From: Macrobrachium rosenbergii
Taxonomy: Eukaryota > Arthropoda > Malacostraca > Decapoda > Palaemonidae
DNA: 64,000 nucleotides
Assembly (NCBI RefSeq): GCF_040412425.1
Contig: NC_089782.1
Span: 25,175,122 to 25,239,121, forward strand
Direction of reading: 5' to 3'
Each line of letters begins with the position of its first letter. Position 1 is the stretch's first letter. Under the pieces are notes generated by a model. That model ran no database searches, was not told where the DNA came from, and saw only the letters and a list, made by a program, of their open reading frames with translations. Position numbers and translations under genes: made by a program. Positions 48,074 to 62,169 of the stretch are shown one piece after another.

Positions 48074-48206
48074 TGGGGTTAATTACAGGTTAATTACATT
48101 CATGTGACAAAAACTGATGATAAATCGATAATTAGTAACCAAAAAACTGTAGAAAAAGTCAAGTTAGAAGGAAATCGCCGCCTCAGAGCTACTACTTAGA
48201 TCTACC
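48074..48206. repeat. Dispersed repeat family, copy C
   Basis: ctggggttaattacaggtta, gtgacaaaaactgatgataa, agtaaccaaaaaactgtag, ggaaatcgccgcctcagagc and gatctacc match copy A in order and spacing. Confidence 0.55.
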
Positions 48207-49638
48207 AGATATTGTTTGGCTATTAGGCTGATAACATTTTTTTTTTCAATAAAACCAGGATACATGTAGGATTATAGCCTACAATATACAGTACAGGTGA
48301 CATAATTGAGACATTTCCAGATAATTTGAAAATTTAGCTAAGAGAAATTTACTGTCTTTAGCTAGGGTGTGTTCTTATGTTCATCACTAATGGGCTGGTT
48401 GCCTTAGACCCACTGTAAAACTACCCATGGGTATTTAGGTTTCATCCCAGATGACATTTTATTTTAATCACATTTAAACTGGCCGCGACCCGCGGAAGAA
48501 AACGTGGACACCTCTTCAGCACCATTAACCCACTGGCCTACCTGGGATCCCCAAGTTCCTCCAACCCCCTTAACGAAGGCTAACCTAGCCTAATGGGTGA
48601 CAGGTCCTTATTCTCATGGGGCATGAAGTCACTTTGAAAAAAACATCCAATAAACTTGACCTCGGACTCAAAACTTGCACAAGTATGATGGGGATGTTGA
48701 GAATACACAGCAGCTGTGTTTCACTGCTTTTGTATTTCCTCAAACCAAAACATCTAGCTTCCTGTGTCTACTCCCATAATTGTAAGATATAAGTAGGTTC
48801 TTTAGCTTACAGACTTGTAATTTGCTTCCTTAATGAATGTCAGATTCGTTCAAAGCCGACATCAAACAAAAATTCGCGTAAATCCTTGCAATACAGCCGA
48901 AATAATCCAATGAACGAGAAGTACACAGTCACAACAAAGGAGACCCGTTGCCAACTAGGGTATATAGTACATACTGTAATCCAGCTCGCTCCAACTTCCT
49001 TGAAGTGACGCCTGAATTCAAAAATCCCACTTTTGATTTGTTAAACTTATAGCAAAAGAACCAATAGGGTTTCAGAGTAGACATACCCATATTTTCATAA
49101 GAAATTAACAAAAGACATTTACAATACAAAAAAAAAAAAAAAAAAAACCATGGGGTCCCTTATTCGCATGCACGCTGAAACAAAGTGAAATCTGAATCGG
49201 TGACAGTATTCATCGGTAAATACCAAAGTACTGTAACAGTGAATTTGCAATAGATTTTAGTATGCTTTTGGTGCTAAACTTCTCAAGAATCCTTAAAAAC
49301 AGCGTGTTATAATGTATAAAAATGCAGACTTTTTCTTTTTTATTTAGCAGAAACAGACGAGCCTGACAAGAATACAAAAGGAAATCATTACCTAAAGGAT
49401 GGATTAGAATTATATCTATATTATATTCCATGTCAGCAGTATCATAATACAATTTCATATTTAAAATCTAACATATTGGTTATTCGATTTAGTGCACGAT
49501 TTGTTTCGCATATAGTTTTAGGTTTGTTATCCTCATGGCCACTTTCGACAACGGTATATTTACAGTAGCATTATTAGAGAACAGTTCCAGGAAGAACTTT
49601 TTTCTTTTTATTATTGTGAGAACAATAACAAAAAGGAA

Positions 49639-49712
49639 AAAAGGGAGCCAAAATACACTAAGTGCACATCCCCACCAAAGGAGGAGCCAAAATACACTGC
49701 TGTGCATCCCCA
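49639..49712. repeat. Short tandem duplication
   Basis: ggagccaaaatacactaagt followed by gcacatccccac is repeated about 43 bp downstream as ggagccaaaatacactgctg followed by tgcatccccat. Confidence 0.65.
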
Positions 49713-51044
49713 TTGCACAGGCTGTGGGGGTTGCCAAGTACATGGTGTACGTCGTACTGGATGGCGGATGTTGACATTGCTAGTTACGTCTGACGTAACC
49801 AAATGCCAACGCTGTCCTGCCAGTCATGGTGACATTACGACACAGTTGCATCATCCGCATAACATGGCGACTTTAGACAGCCATCATGGCTTGACCGCAT
49901 AGGTGCTGTGCATCCTTGCACTTATGCCATCACTTGGCGGATGTCGCCAAACTCGGTGACATGGTTACGAATCATGCCGATTTGGTCAGAACTAAAAAGT
50001 AACCTCATTGCATAAGCAAATTATGACTGTCGCGGTCTTGAATCACCAATGTGACGCCAGTATGAATATAGCCTGCTATGGATGTTTGGTTCAGGTTACA
50101 GTGTTGCCTATCTAACGGTATCTTAGATGCTTCACTGGCGTTTTCATAATGGTTTTGTAGTGAAATGTGAATAAAAATCAGGCGCAAATTTAAACACTTG
50201 CCCAGTCAGTTTACCATCTTTGTATTTCCAAAAGATATACTTAGTCTTTGGCCAGCGTAGCTACAAATCCTACAGGTACCAACATTAAGAATAAGATAAG
50301 TGTGTGAGGAACAAGACGATGCAATTGTATAATGTGCCATTACCCCTGAAAACTCCCTGTCATTTCTAATTTGCTTTAAGGATTTCTGAAGAAGTGTACA
50401 TCTTGAAAATGTAGGGATAATTCTTAACTGCTTTCTTGCTAGTTGGCAAAGCCTAGATTCATTTCCACATACATATTGTTTCTTCATCTTGTTTTTTAAA
50501 ATTAAATTAAACTCCAGTTGCAAATTTCCCATTTGTGATGGGAGCAAATGGACGCTACGGTGTAGCTATTAACGTGAGATGGTGATGAACTGAAGTTTAT
50601 TTTCATGAAACACTTGTGCTCTTTACATTGACTGTTGTGATAAATTCAGATTACTTAAACCCTTTTAGATATCAGGACATCACTTCCTTCATTAACTCAG
50701 GGAGTTAATGTAAAATTTATTTGATTTACAATGAATTTAATTCCTATTATGTCTGCTTCAGTCCTTCCACCAGCTGATGTGGATGAAGAGCTTGTTTTTC
50801 AGGTTAGAGTTCGAGATTAAAGTTAAAAATAAACCTTGCAGGTGTTCATATGGCTATGCCTGTTTGGAATTCCTTGTGGTTTTATCCATTCATTTGATTT
50901 CTCTTACTTGTCTAAATTACATTTCTTTGACAGGCACCTTGACAGTACATAATTTTCAAGGCATAAGATGCTGGAGTTAGTTATAAATGATCTGTTTAAC
51001 CAGACCTCTGAACTCTTTTAGGGTTCTTCTCGGGCTGGAAAAAG

Positions 51045-51171
51045 AAGGGGGGAAGAATACATTAAAAATTAAGTATAAAAATAAATAATAAAAAAGGGGA
51101 AAAAATCAAAATAAAATAAAAATCGAGAGGGAAAGAAAAAAAAAGAAAAGGGAGGGAAAAAAGGGGGGAGA
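51045..51171. repeat. A/G-rich low-complexity tract at LINE 3' end
   Basis: The plus strand is almost entirely purine apart from scattered T (runs such as ggggaaaaaa and gaaagaaaaaaaaagaaaag). It lies between the LINE coding end and its terminal sequence. Confidence 0.75.
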
Positions 51172-51357
51172 TTATATTTCATTTATCAATTTAATTTTGT
51201 TTAAGAAGAGAATGATATTATTAATTGAAAGGTTATTGCCTTCAGCTAGAATATCCTTTATTGATTTATTTTGTAAATAAGTATTTCTTTCCATGTTGCC
51301 ATCTGGACAGTCAATCAAGACATGTTTGATTGTTATTGGGCTGTTACATCTTGCCAT
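51172..51357 (-). pseudogene. LINE ORF2 C-terminal fragment
   Basis: A 61-residue open frame beginning MARCNSPITIKHVLIDCPDG. The Cys...Thr...His...Cys pattern is the usual end of I/Jockey-type ORF2 proteins. It is the last coding piece of the decayed element. Confidence 0.7.
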
Positions 51358-54300
51358 GTTATTGGATTTGTGTGTGGAGTTGACATCAGGTGACCATGTG
51401 TGTCTGAATGTCTTATTCTGAGTCTTGTTAAAATTTCTTCATTATTTCTTTGCTTTTGTGTAGAAGAATGCCACTTTTAACTTCTTGTTCTAATATGTTT
51501 TAGTTTGTTTTGAGGGGGGTATATTTGTCCAATCATTTTGCCAGTCCCTATAAATTAAAGGTTTAACTGATGCTAGCCAGTCTGATATGGGAGCTTGTGT
51601 AGTTGGGGGAATTGTAAAAGCCAATTTAGCAGCTTTATCTGCTTTTCATTACCCTCAATACCTACATGGGCTGGGATCCAACAAATTTGAACTTGAAGGC
51701 CGTTTGTAATTAACTGATGAATTTCCATTGTATATTTTGGACAAGGTGATTATTTGATTTAAATGATCCTATTGCTTCAATTGCACTTCTTGAGTCACTC
51801 AATATGAGTGCTGAAGGAATTCCTTTTTTTTTTTTTATATATATATATGGAGAGCCAATTGTATGGCTGTTAATTCAGCTGTAAATACTGATGATATTAG
51901 AAGAAAGCCCATTTGGATAGTTTCATCACTTGAATAGGCTGATGAGCCCACTCCAGCTTCATTTTTTGATCCATCTGTATAGATTATGAAGGGATTATCT
52001 GTCTTATGTGTTCCATGGCATGTTGATGGACATTTCTGTGTTGCTGAACATATATTTCTTGAAAGATATGATAAATATGCATATTTTTTGCCCTTTTAGT
52101 GTCCATGGTGTGATCCATTTATTTCTTGGTAAATTTGGGTATCATGTTATGTAAATTAATAGATGATTAGTTTTTTTTAGTAAATGAGTTTTGATTTGGG
52201 TTATTATTATTTGTATTTTGATTGAGAAATTTATTTGTACAGATGTGCCTGCTTGAAGGGATAAGCCTTTCTTAAAGTAATTAGATCTGTAATATTTTAG
52301 AGGCAGTTGGCCTGCTTTTGTTAGGATAGAGATGTTGGAGATGAGCAGAAGGCTCCTTGCACATATACGCATTCTTCATGAGATGTAAACATCTAGAGAT
52401 TTTAGAGTTGCTTTCTGCACCAGTTGAATAAATTGACAGCTATAATTTATAATTGATAGTACTGTTGCATTGTACAACATTAACATTGTAAACTCGTCCT
52501 GGCACCCCATTTGGTGTGTGAGATTTTCTTTAATAATATAAGGGCTTTAGATCCTTTGGTTGACATATTTGATTGCACATGTTTATCTCTTCTTTCCAAT
52601 TTGGAAAATGTTGAAAATCGTCAAAAATTGTAAATATTCAACATTATTACAGCTGACTATTGCATTATTCTGCCGCTTTATCTCTTCATTATAAGGAAAT
52701 AACTTGAATGGTTTGTTGTTTCGGAACCGCTTCGTGAACCATCTTTTGTCTTAATGGTTTGTTGTTTCAACCATCTTTTTGTCTTAGTAGAAGACAATGC
52801 CATTTGTTTTATTTACCAACAACTTGAAGCCTATGGAGTTGGTCCAAGTGGTTATATTATTTGTTGCTATATTAAGTATTCTTTGACCATGTCTCAGAGA
52901 ATAACTTGAACTAATATATTACAAAATCATCCACATACAAACTATTTTTGTACACCCCTCAGGCAGGTTCATAGTAATAGCATCTGCTGTCAGGGCATTA
53001 AGATGCAGCTCAAAACACTGCCTTGGGGGATACCTTCCTTTGTATGTAGCAATTTGAATATATTTTCTATGTGTACTTGAAATGTATGGTTTGTTAAAAA
53101 TTGTTGATAAATATTGAAGGTGACTCAGATATCAGATTTGTAGAGTTTGTGCATATTATTGTATCTCCATGTGGTATCATATGCTTTTTCTATATCAAAG
53201 AAAATAGCCTCTGTCAGCTTTTTTTCTTTTCAAATCCTTTTTTAATATGACCTTCTAATTGAGTTAATGGGTCTAGTGTAGATCTACCAGCCATTGATCC
53301 CGATTGGGTAGGTGATAAAATTGAGTATTTTGTTATGACACTTGTCAGTCTCAACCAATTCATTTTTTTCCAACAGTTTGCACAAGCAACTTGTTAGAGA
53401 TATTGGCCTATAATTAGTGGGTTGCTAGGTCTTTTCCTGGTTTTACTGATGGTGATTATTGCATGTCTCCACTACTTGGGAAGACATGCATTAGCCATAT
53501 GTTATTATATAATTTTAATAAGAATTTTAGCTAGTGTAGCTACCCTGATCATTTCAAAAGAAATCATGTCATGACCCGAGCTGATGATCGACATGATTTT
53601 AGTGCAAAATTGTTAATTATATTGAATTTGATTATATATAATCAAGGTCCTCATCGGTTTCAAAATTAAGTGTATAATTCATTTTTTGTGTTCTAATTCT
53701 CTTTGAAGTGTCTTTAATCTAAATTAGAATAAGCACCACATATCTTCTATATGTTTGGCTAATATATTTGAAATATCTTTGTAGGTTATGATTTAGTTTT
53801 GCCATTATATAGTATTGGGCTTTCTAGGTAGTCTTATATGTTTACCAATGATTTTATGAATTTTGTGCCATATTTCCCTTTAATCTTCGAAGTATTTGGT
53901 GACAACTTGAAACATAATTTTTCCACGACTGAGCTTTTTCGAATATTATTGTTTTTTCGAAATTTACCTGTATTTATTGTAAAGTGGTTTTATGGATTGT
54001 AGTTATATTTTATAACTGTTATCTTGTTTAGTTTGTTTATACTGTATACAGCGGCCTTTATGAAGGTGTTTAATCTAGACTTAGTCTACACAAAATTATG
54101 TGCTAGAGTAAGCTTGGTTTGATTTAGGAGAGATAAATTGTTAGACCACCATGGAACAGGAGATATATTAAGGGTTGAAGAAGTTTTGGGGATGCATTTA
54201 TCTGCAGCACTGATTACAAAACTGGAAAAGAAATAATTTGTGACATTATTGTTTTGATTTAGTGGGAAGGGAGGGATATCTCTAGTTTGTAAATTTTATT

Positions 54301-55521
54301 TATCCCACTCAGCTTTAACTTCATTAAGTTATATTTTATGGGAAATGATTGTTTTTTGTTGTTCAAATAAGTCAAAACAATTGGAAAGTGATCACTTGTA
54401 TATGAATCATCTAGGACATTCCATTCCAGTTTTTCAATTAATTCCAGTGTATATATGAGATATCTGTTGAGGAGAAGGGTAAAATGAGTTTTTGAGAAGT
54501 ACGCTGGTGAATCACTTTCATTCCAGGCAATGTAAATTCTGAAAAATTTTTATGCAATTCTCAGTGTTAGTGGCTAAGTTACTAGCATGTGTGTTGTCCC
54601 ACAATGGATTATAGGCATTAAAGTCAAATACCATTATTAGTAGGGTGCCACTTACATTATTTAGTATTTGTGGTAAATCACTAAAGTTTGAGTTAAAATT
54701 TGCTGATTATATAGATTTAGTATAGAGATAATTTGATTGTCTGGGCATATGCAATTTGATTGCAGTTATTTGAAATGACAATGACGTAATATTTAAGGCT
54801 CATAGGTTATGAACATATATTAGTTGTTCCTAGCTCACATCCGCTATTGGTGAGTGGCAAGTTAATTTATATTTCTAAAGTCTTAGGGGTTGTACCTAAT
54901 ATGCTGTAGACATATGCAAACAGGTTTATGTTCCTTTAGTATTCCTTCTGGATTTCACCCAGTCAAAGCCAAGTAGAAAAAATCGATTCATGTTCCATTG
55001 CATTATTTTATTGGCCATTGTTTGGTGGATTTGTTAGATTTTGTAAGTTAATTGATTTAGCTATATCCCACAACATTTTAAGGAGTTTAGTTACTTTTGT
55101 AGCTAGGTTTTGATTACTGACTATTTGATGCATTGATTGTTCTTCTTCATATTTCCTGATTAGCAAAATCTATTTGAGTTTTGATAGTGTTTTTCTTTGG
55201 TTTTAAGGGATTGGCATAGTTCACCATCATGATGGAATGTTAGGGCATTTTGGAACTCTAGTAAGTGTTATTTATGAAATTTTGGGTTATATTTTCATTT
55301 CTGTTAGGTAAACGATTGTACGTTATGATAAAACACTTCCTTGACATCTGCAAGATAAAATCATGTTCTGAGTGTTGAAGGAATGGTTCTGATCTCTGGG
55401 TCCCAATTATGTTTCCATTACTGGATGTTGAAGTATTTTGTTAGGAATTTCTGGTATAGGTATATTAGATCTCCGATGTGCTGGTATAAAATTGTGATTT
55501 CAATTTTTAGGTTTATTATTA

Positions 55522-55815
55522 TTATTCTTTGGTCTTGTTGAGGGTTGATTTGATGAATTTTATGGGTTTCTGATTATTCAGTGGGATGTTTAATTGAAGG
55601 TTTGTGTGTTTTGGTGATGAGAGTACAGAAGAGTTAGTTGATTTATCCATATTTGGGGAATCATTATTTTTATTTGTCTTGGATTGTGGAACACTATAGA
55701 TTTCCACTTGTGAAGCAGTTAATCTGTTTCTGATTAATGGGCGAGACTGGGGTTTTGCTAGATCGATCTGTGAACGGAATGTTAGGTTTTTTACCCTTAG
55801 GGGGAGTTCTGTCAA
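55522..55815 (-). pseudogene. Possible LINE ORF1 (gag-like) fragment
   Basis: A 97-residue Ser/Asn/Pro/Lys-rich open frame upstream of the endonuclease region. Composition and position fit an ORF1 remnant, but no zinc knuckle was seen in it. Confidence 0.4.
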
Positions 55816-55899
55816 TTACTTTCCTTTTTTTATTATGGTTATTTTTGTCAATTAAGTTTTCTGTGGAAGATGTTAGTGCATTATGAGTTTCCAGATCTC

Positions 55900-56890
55900 G
55901 ATGCTGGAAAGGTTGACTACAGGGATATATACACTGGAATTGAAATTTCTCACTGGTGAGGGATTTGCCTGAACATCTTTGTTAGAAAAACATTCTCATT
56001 ATCTGGTATGACCTCTGTCCTCATTGAATAATTGTCTGTAACCTTATCTGGTCTTGAAGATAATTAACAATACACATTTACAAAACCTTATAGTCGATGT
56101 GAATTATATAAACCTAGTATAAACATTGATCTATATGGGACCACTCTTTAAGCTGTGTGGATACAGGACCCAATTTGGCAGTCATTATGACTGGGTAAAA
56201 TACATAAATTCCTGAAGCCCATTACATATTATGAAATAGCATATTCGTGGACTGATGCAAGTTTATAACAAATTAAAGCAGACTGAAGCTACAGTAATAA
56301 TTTGGTGGTCATCAATATTGAGAGAAAAATTTGTGATTGTTATTAATAAACAGTTGAAACAGATAACCCAGTTCATTCTTAATGTTCATGTGGTTGGCCT
56401 GAAGCCTTTGTTTTAACTGAATATGCTACATATTTTATTAGCTGTAAGCCTTAAAATTGAATAATTGGATACACTGAAAATGTTAAGGATTCTCATAAAA
56501 TTTCTCTTCAGGATTTCTTCCTGATACTTATCATTGTATATGTTGTTGGTGGAAAATTGGACATTACAGATAAATTTGACTTACAGTTGTTCAGCACTCT
56601 CTAGTCAGGGATTGGGTCAAGGGAGTCATTCATCAAATACCTATGGGTCACGTGAGTGTGACCAGTTCTAAGAAACTATAATATTACAGATGCTGTATTT
56701 CCATGTGGTGTTCTTTTTGCACTACCATCTTGTCTGCTTGCAAACTGTAATAAAATGACTGGAAGATGAACAGAGATTTAGCCTATTCGAAATGTTCTAG
56801 TATACACGTGGACTCGGGATAATAAATAACAACAACGATTGTAATAGTAGCAACAACAAAGGGATAATGAAAAGATTTTGCCAAAAGCAG
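55900..56890. other. No gene recognised
   Basis: AT-rich sequence between the LINE and the putative 3' UTR; I see nothing specific in it. Confidence 0.35.
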
Positions 56891-56902
56891 GAGCAAAAAT
56901 AT

Positions 56903-56908
56903 TTTATT
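56903..56908 (-). terminator. Possible polyadenylation signal for the downstream-strand gene
   Basis: A minus-strand AATAAA lies at the far end of a long stretch without splice-supported exons. It would imply a 3' UTR of about 5.3 kb for the exon at 62170-62283. Speculative. Confidence 0.15.
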
Positions 56909-59900
56909 ATTGAAGTAGATAACCAATCCATTTACAAAGTACCTATAGGTTTGAGGGTTGTTCTTATCATTTATAACCAAACACAGAACACTACTACTCA
57001 CTGAACATCTTAGTGAAACCAGCCAGTTATGGTAGCCTCTGTGTGCTTTTTTCTTTCTTTGTACAAGTGACTTTACTGAAAATGAACAACATACTTTATA
57101 TGAACCTACAAAAAGTGCTAATATTACATACTGTACTTGTGACTTATATAATGAGGTTAACGGACATGTTCTATACCACAGAAAACTGACTTCTCAGACT
57201 GATGTATAAAGGCAGTTCAAACTCATAGGAAACAGGGTCATGCATAAAAAGCCTTTCCCAAGCTTAATATGAAAGAAACTTTTTTCATGTGAAGATGAAA
57301 AATATATCGTATGGAGTAAACAAGAAATACAAGTAAGTTTATACATGACAAAAAATTCAATAACAAGGGTCCTATATATATATATGTATATATACTACAG
57401 AAATATGGCAGTATACAACTCCGTCTTTATACACTCCAGGCCACACAGACCAGACCATCTGTTGTTTTATGTACAAGAAAACAAAAACTAAGACAATAAT
57501 TTCTATACATGACTTTCATTCGTAATGGGGGTAAGGGGGATGTTGACAGTGCAATACCAGATAGGTGACTAGGTCCTAAAATCCTACGTGAGGTGTAATT
57601 CAGGCGGGTCATAAAAGGTATTTGGCAACTGCATATATACAAATATTTGTATATACAATTCACATTTCCTTTCAGACACCATTCTGAACCTGAAACGGCA
57701 AAATTCAGGTACTGTACACTTCACGTAAGAAAAAAGGTGACAACAGAAGCGAGTGGCCAAAGCAACAGGCCTTCCATTTTGCCAAATAATTTCAACGGTT
57801 AACTGACTACCTTGGTATTCATCTATAAAATTCATTAATTGAGATGGTGTAACCAATATGCTATTAAGAACAAAAGAATTATGAAAAAAAAAAAGGCACA
57901 AGAAACACAAATAGGATACAGCATTAATAAACATTCATTATCACAGATAAAAAAACCAGGTACGGCAACATATTGGCTACACCTATAAACATTTCACATA
58001 GTGCCAAAACAGGTGAATCAAAGTAATATGGGCTGATACAAAGCATACTCATCATACCAGCACATAGGACTTGCTGCCTATACATATGGTACATATATTT
58101 ATCATGGTATGATTTTAATTCCAACAACTTTCACAAGAAGTTATGTCATTGTTCAAAACACTGTTGAGCTTGTTTGACTGCAACAAGCCTTTCAATTGCT
58201 TTAAATAAAATCAACTACTCAATAAAAAATCTAAACTGCTCACATTGTCCATGCATGTCCAAACAAGTCATGACATCTAAAATCTGAAATCAGCATATCC
58301 TCAAGACAACTACGTTCCAGATGACTGGTTCTTACAAGGCAGTTCCACGGGATAAAAGATGTTATTCACTCTAACAAATGAGCCCCTTTACAGATGTGGA
58401 AGACTAAGCTTTGTAACTGCATCTCTCTATCTCCACTACACCTATGGAAGCAGTTTAATCTCACTCAAAAGATGCTTTCTGCACACATGAATCAATGTCA
58501 AACAATTAAGATTCTTTGTCAAACTTCATCCAGTGTTCAATTTAGCCTTCCCTGGCAAGCAGTTCTTGACTTACATCCTGTAAAAATTTTTTCCTTATTT
58601 ATTTTATGGACTATGTCAGAACTTTCATGCTCAGTACTCATTCTCAACATCTTACTAAAACATACAGTACGATGAAATGGAAGTTACTGTTAAAGTTATC
58701 ATCTTACATAATGTAATAAAATGTTCATTCCGAGACTTTATTTCTACATATGGCGTTAAACTGTTCATGCTTTCCAAGACATGATTTCATGTGAAAACAC
58801 CCACAATATTAGAGAAAGAAGAGAAGAAATGTTATGCTTTAGAAATCTTCCAAAAGAGCAGAATGTTTTCAAGTTTTCTAACCATAACACCTCGAGTATA
58901 CATTTCAGTACTAAATCATTTCTTCTAAAATAGCACTATGACACTTATGGACGATCCTGTAATGTGGTGCTGAACAAATTGCACAAGTGTACCCCACATA
59001 CTCCTTCCTATTTTTGCTTTGAAGTCTGTTCAACACAAAATTCCTCCCTACATGATACGCAAAATCCCTTCATTTGATATTCTAAATATTAGTATTTGCA
59101 TAACATCTTTTAACCCCTTTTTCCTACAATTGTATTTATTGAAATTTCACACTAAAATAACTACTCTACTTCATGGAGACTTTGGAAAATGAAGAGAAGA
59201 ATTCAAGATATTCATCTTCCATCTTGTCAAATACCTAAACTTTCTCAAAGAATTTTTGTTAATTTTCTGTAACTAAGATACAAACGTATCTATATGACTT
59301 ATATAACTACACTGCATCATTACTTTTTAACTCCAGTGATAATACGAATTTCCAAAAATGAATTTGAAATGCCTATGGTTACTGCATATCCACTGAAACA
59401 CTGTACACAGTTTTTTGCATTTTCAAACACTTTGCAAAACTTACTCAAAGCAGTACAATTTGGCTACTTGATTATAAAGAATGGTGTTGTGAATACTTTA
59501 GCTTTTTCTCTCTCTACCTTCCCTTTCTAAATAATGCTATTCCTTAAACTGTATTTAAACCTTTAGTCTTAAAAGCTAAGAATTTTATTAAATACTACCA
59601 ATATACAGTAACACTTTCACCAGTTGTGACTTTCTTTTCACTAAAAAGTTGCCATGCAAAGTAAGTGTGGCTCTGTAAAGGATGTATGTGAAAAGAAATC
59701 ACAATTTTTATGAAAGCAAGCTTAATCAGCCTTTAATAAGCTGACATGAACAAAACAAAAAAGAAAAGTTAAAATTCAACAGATTAAAATAGGAATTAAG
59801 ATATCATCCAAAAACAATAATGTATCACTCAAGGCAATCACAGTTACAAATAAATTGTAGTACTGTGCCGAAACTAGCCTATAAAGATACCATTTTATGA

Positions 59901-62169
59901 CTGATAACATACAGATAATGACCTAGTCAATTATTCCTGTAACAATTCTCTTACTATTGATTTCAAAATTTCCAAGCATAAACTGAAAGTAGAACAGCAA
60001 TGTGTAGGGCATAATTATTCACTGTGACCCAGAAGCTGAAAGCAAAATCTAGATAATTACTCAGACTTGCAACAAATTTCCTGACTTCAAGTCTAAACCT
60101 TATTAAGCGTTTAGCATTTTCTTACATGCATCACCCCAGTTATAAAAAGATCTACAAGGAGCTCTGAACAATGTCCTGGAAGCCTGAAAAAGCTGAATAT
60201 ATTACATTCACAAAAAAGAAAACATCACTTTTAAGATACTGTACTAACATTCACCTTGCATGCCGACTGGCAAATTAATGTTACTGTACATAAATAATAT
60301 TTGCTTTGATTTTTATCTTATGACCATTTTGTTATGACCCACTTCTCCCAACTCTTGCTGCTATATATGGTACTTCATTTATGAAATAAAGTTTCACACA
60401 ATCTCTTTGAGAACTACCAAAAATCATGGAATTATAGAGATGATAACCTTTGAAATAAAACAATGAATACTGTACTACTATAACATCAATTACTGTAATA
60501 CCAAAGAGACATCTGAGCGCTAGCATTATGACACTATTCAATAAAGAGCATAAGCTTTTGATGCTATCATGGGCAGGTTCTGGAACACAGAGCAAAGGGA
60601 TACAGATCGAAAGTAATACAGTACACATCTTTAGATGTAAAAGATGATTTAAACTTCTCATGATAAAGGTAACCAAAATATTTGACGTGAACATTTTAAA
60701 AATTAAATCAAAGAACAAACACTCTGCAGCCTCAAGAAAACAATTTGTTGATCCAATTTGAATGCATAAACTACCACAGGGTGTGATTCATAGCCCCAGA
60801 GATGGTACATGAAGCATCTCCAGGATGGATGAAGAGCAAAAAAACCTTTATCTCCTGAACCTACCATGACTGCCTAAGCGTGACATTAAATACAAAAATC
60901 TTCATAAAATACCAAGAACCTGCATCTACTGTAATGTAAACTTCCTAGGCCAAAAGTAATGAAAAAAAAAAAAAAGAATAACTTTCCAGAGTCCTTTTGA
61001 TTCGTCTTTAAATTGTGTTGTTATAGCGGCACTACAGTAAAATAACCAAACAATTAACATGGAAAACAAGCAGCCATCATTCAGAGAAAGCAGCTAACTG
61101 TAATAAATGGTCACCATCAAGACCTTTAAACAAAATATCCTGCTAAACATGCTAAGTCAATACCTAAACATAACCTCATGAGGCTGCAGTGGTACTGCAA
61201 CATATGGCCTTAAAGTATCAACATAACTATTTAATAACTAAACAGTATAAAACTGATTATAAAAGAAACTATAAATCTTACACTAATTTGTGCAATAAAT
61301 AAATCCATTTTCTCTGACAAACATTATATATTAAGGCTCTGATAAAAGTAATAAAAACTCTTGGTATTCCTTCTTTTCTACTCTTCCATAGAAGTCCCTC
61401 CTAAAGATGGTGTGCATAGAAAATGGGAGGAAAAACCTGGACCACACAAACTTGAAGTACAATGATGAATATCCATACATTTCTCAATCCTAAGTATATT
61501 TTTGTCAAGAAATTCTTTCAACTTTTGAAATATCCAATTCAAGGACTAAAAGGGGAAAGAAGTAGGGACACCAATTAAATCAAATGGCTGTGGTGATCAC
61601 ATTTCAGTGAACTTGTACTATAACAATGCCACAAGTGACTTACATCCAAAGCAAAATGCTAAGATACATTACATCATAACTAACATTACCGGCATGCAAA
61701 TATTTCCATTCTTCTTATCTGTTACAGATCCAGTACCTCGTAAATTTTCAAACAAATTCTAGAAAATGCCAACAGATGAGGGCCTGACACTGCTGCACGA
61801 AAAAGACCTGGCAAATAGCAAGCAGCATAATGCACACCTCTTTAGATTTCTCGTGTGTATATTCCCTGAGGGTTGCAGATCCTTGAATGCTATGCCATCA
61901 TCAACACCATCAGTGATGAAAGGTGATTCCACTTCATGAGATGAATGTACCTTCTTTGCTCAGATACATATATAAAATGGCAGTTATTAGTGAAATGAAG
62001 GATGAGTGTGACACTTCTGAAGCTTTACATTATGAAAATGATAATGGTGGTCATGATGATAGCAAAATGAGCTGACTTATGGCATCCAAACTGCACTAAT
62101 GTATTAGTCACTCTCTCATTCTCTTTCTCTCTTCCTCTCATACCAAAATCCCAAACACCAAAGCAACAT
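56909..62169 (-). other. Possible long 3' UTR, otherwise no gene
   Basis: The 5.3 kb beyond the putative last exon has short chance frames on both strands and no recognisable transposon domains, in contrast to neighbouring regions. This would fit a long 3' UTR, but nothing in the sequence proves transcription. Confidence 0.2.

Larger units (their letters stand above)
46924..50990. other. No gene recognised
   Basis: Apart from repeat copy C, a 20-bp poly-A run at 49128-49147 and a short duplication at 49639-49712 (gagccaaaatacact, then tgcacatccccac or tgtgcatccccat), I see only short chance frames. Stretches near 46960, 47280 and 47930 share a ccggcactaaacac-like motif and may be further diverged repeat copies. 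Confidence 0.4.
50990..55900 (-). mobile_element. Decayed non-LTR retrotransposon (EN-RT-RNase H, I/Jockey-like)
   Basis: Read on the minus strand with many stops and shifts, recognisable blocks occur in the correct order. They are an ORF1 remnant (55522-55815), an endonuclease start (KEHKPVCICLQHIRYNP, ~54900), an endonuclease motif DFNAYNPLWDN (~54600-54632), an RT block GRSTLDPLTQLEGHIKKGF and DIEKAYDTTWRY (~53180-53300), the RT catalytic YVDDF (~52921-52940), RNase H YTDGSKNEAGVGSSAYSS, AELTAIQLAL and DSRSAIEAI (~51776-51985), and a C-terminal zinc motif CNSPITIKHVLIDCP (~51311-51355). RNase H favours the I group over Jockey proper. The 3' end at 50990-51040 resembles the tail of the SINE at 25928-26194. 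Confidence 0.8.

Noticed and set aside
57427..57934. Overlapping minus-strand frames of 78 and 116 residues
   Set aside because: No domain recognised and no splice sites; more likely chance frames in a UTR-like region.
60332..60718. 128-residue minus-strand frame
   Set aside because: Hydrophobic but with no family resemblance or splice support; composition effect of AT-rich DNA.
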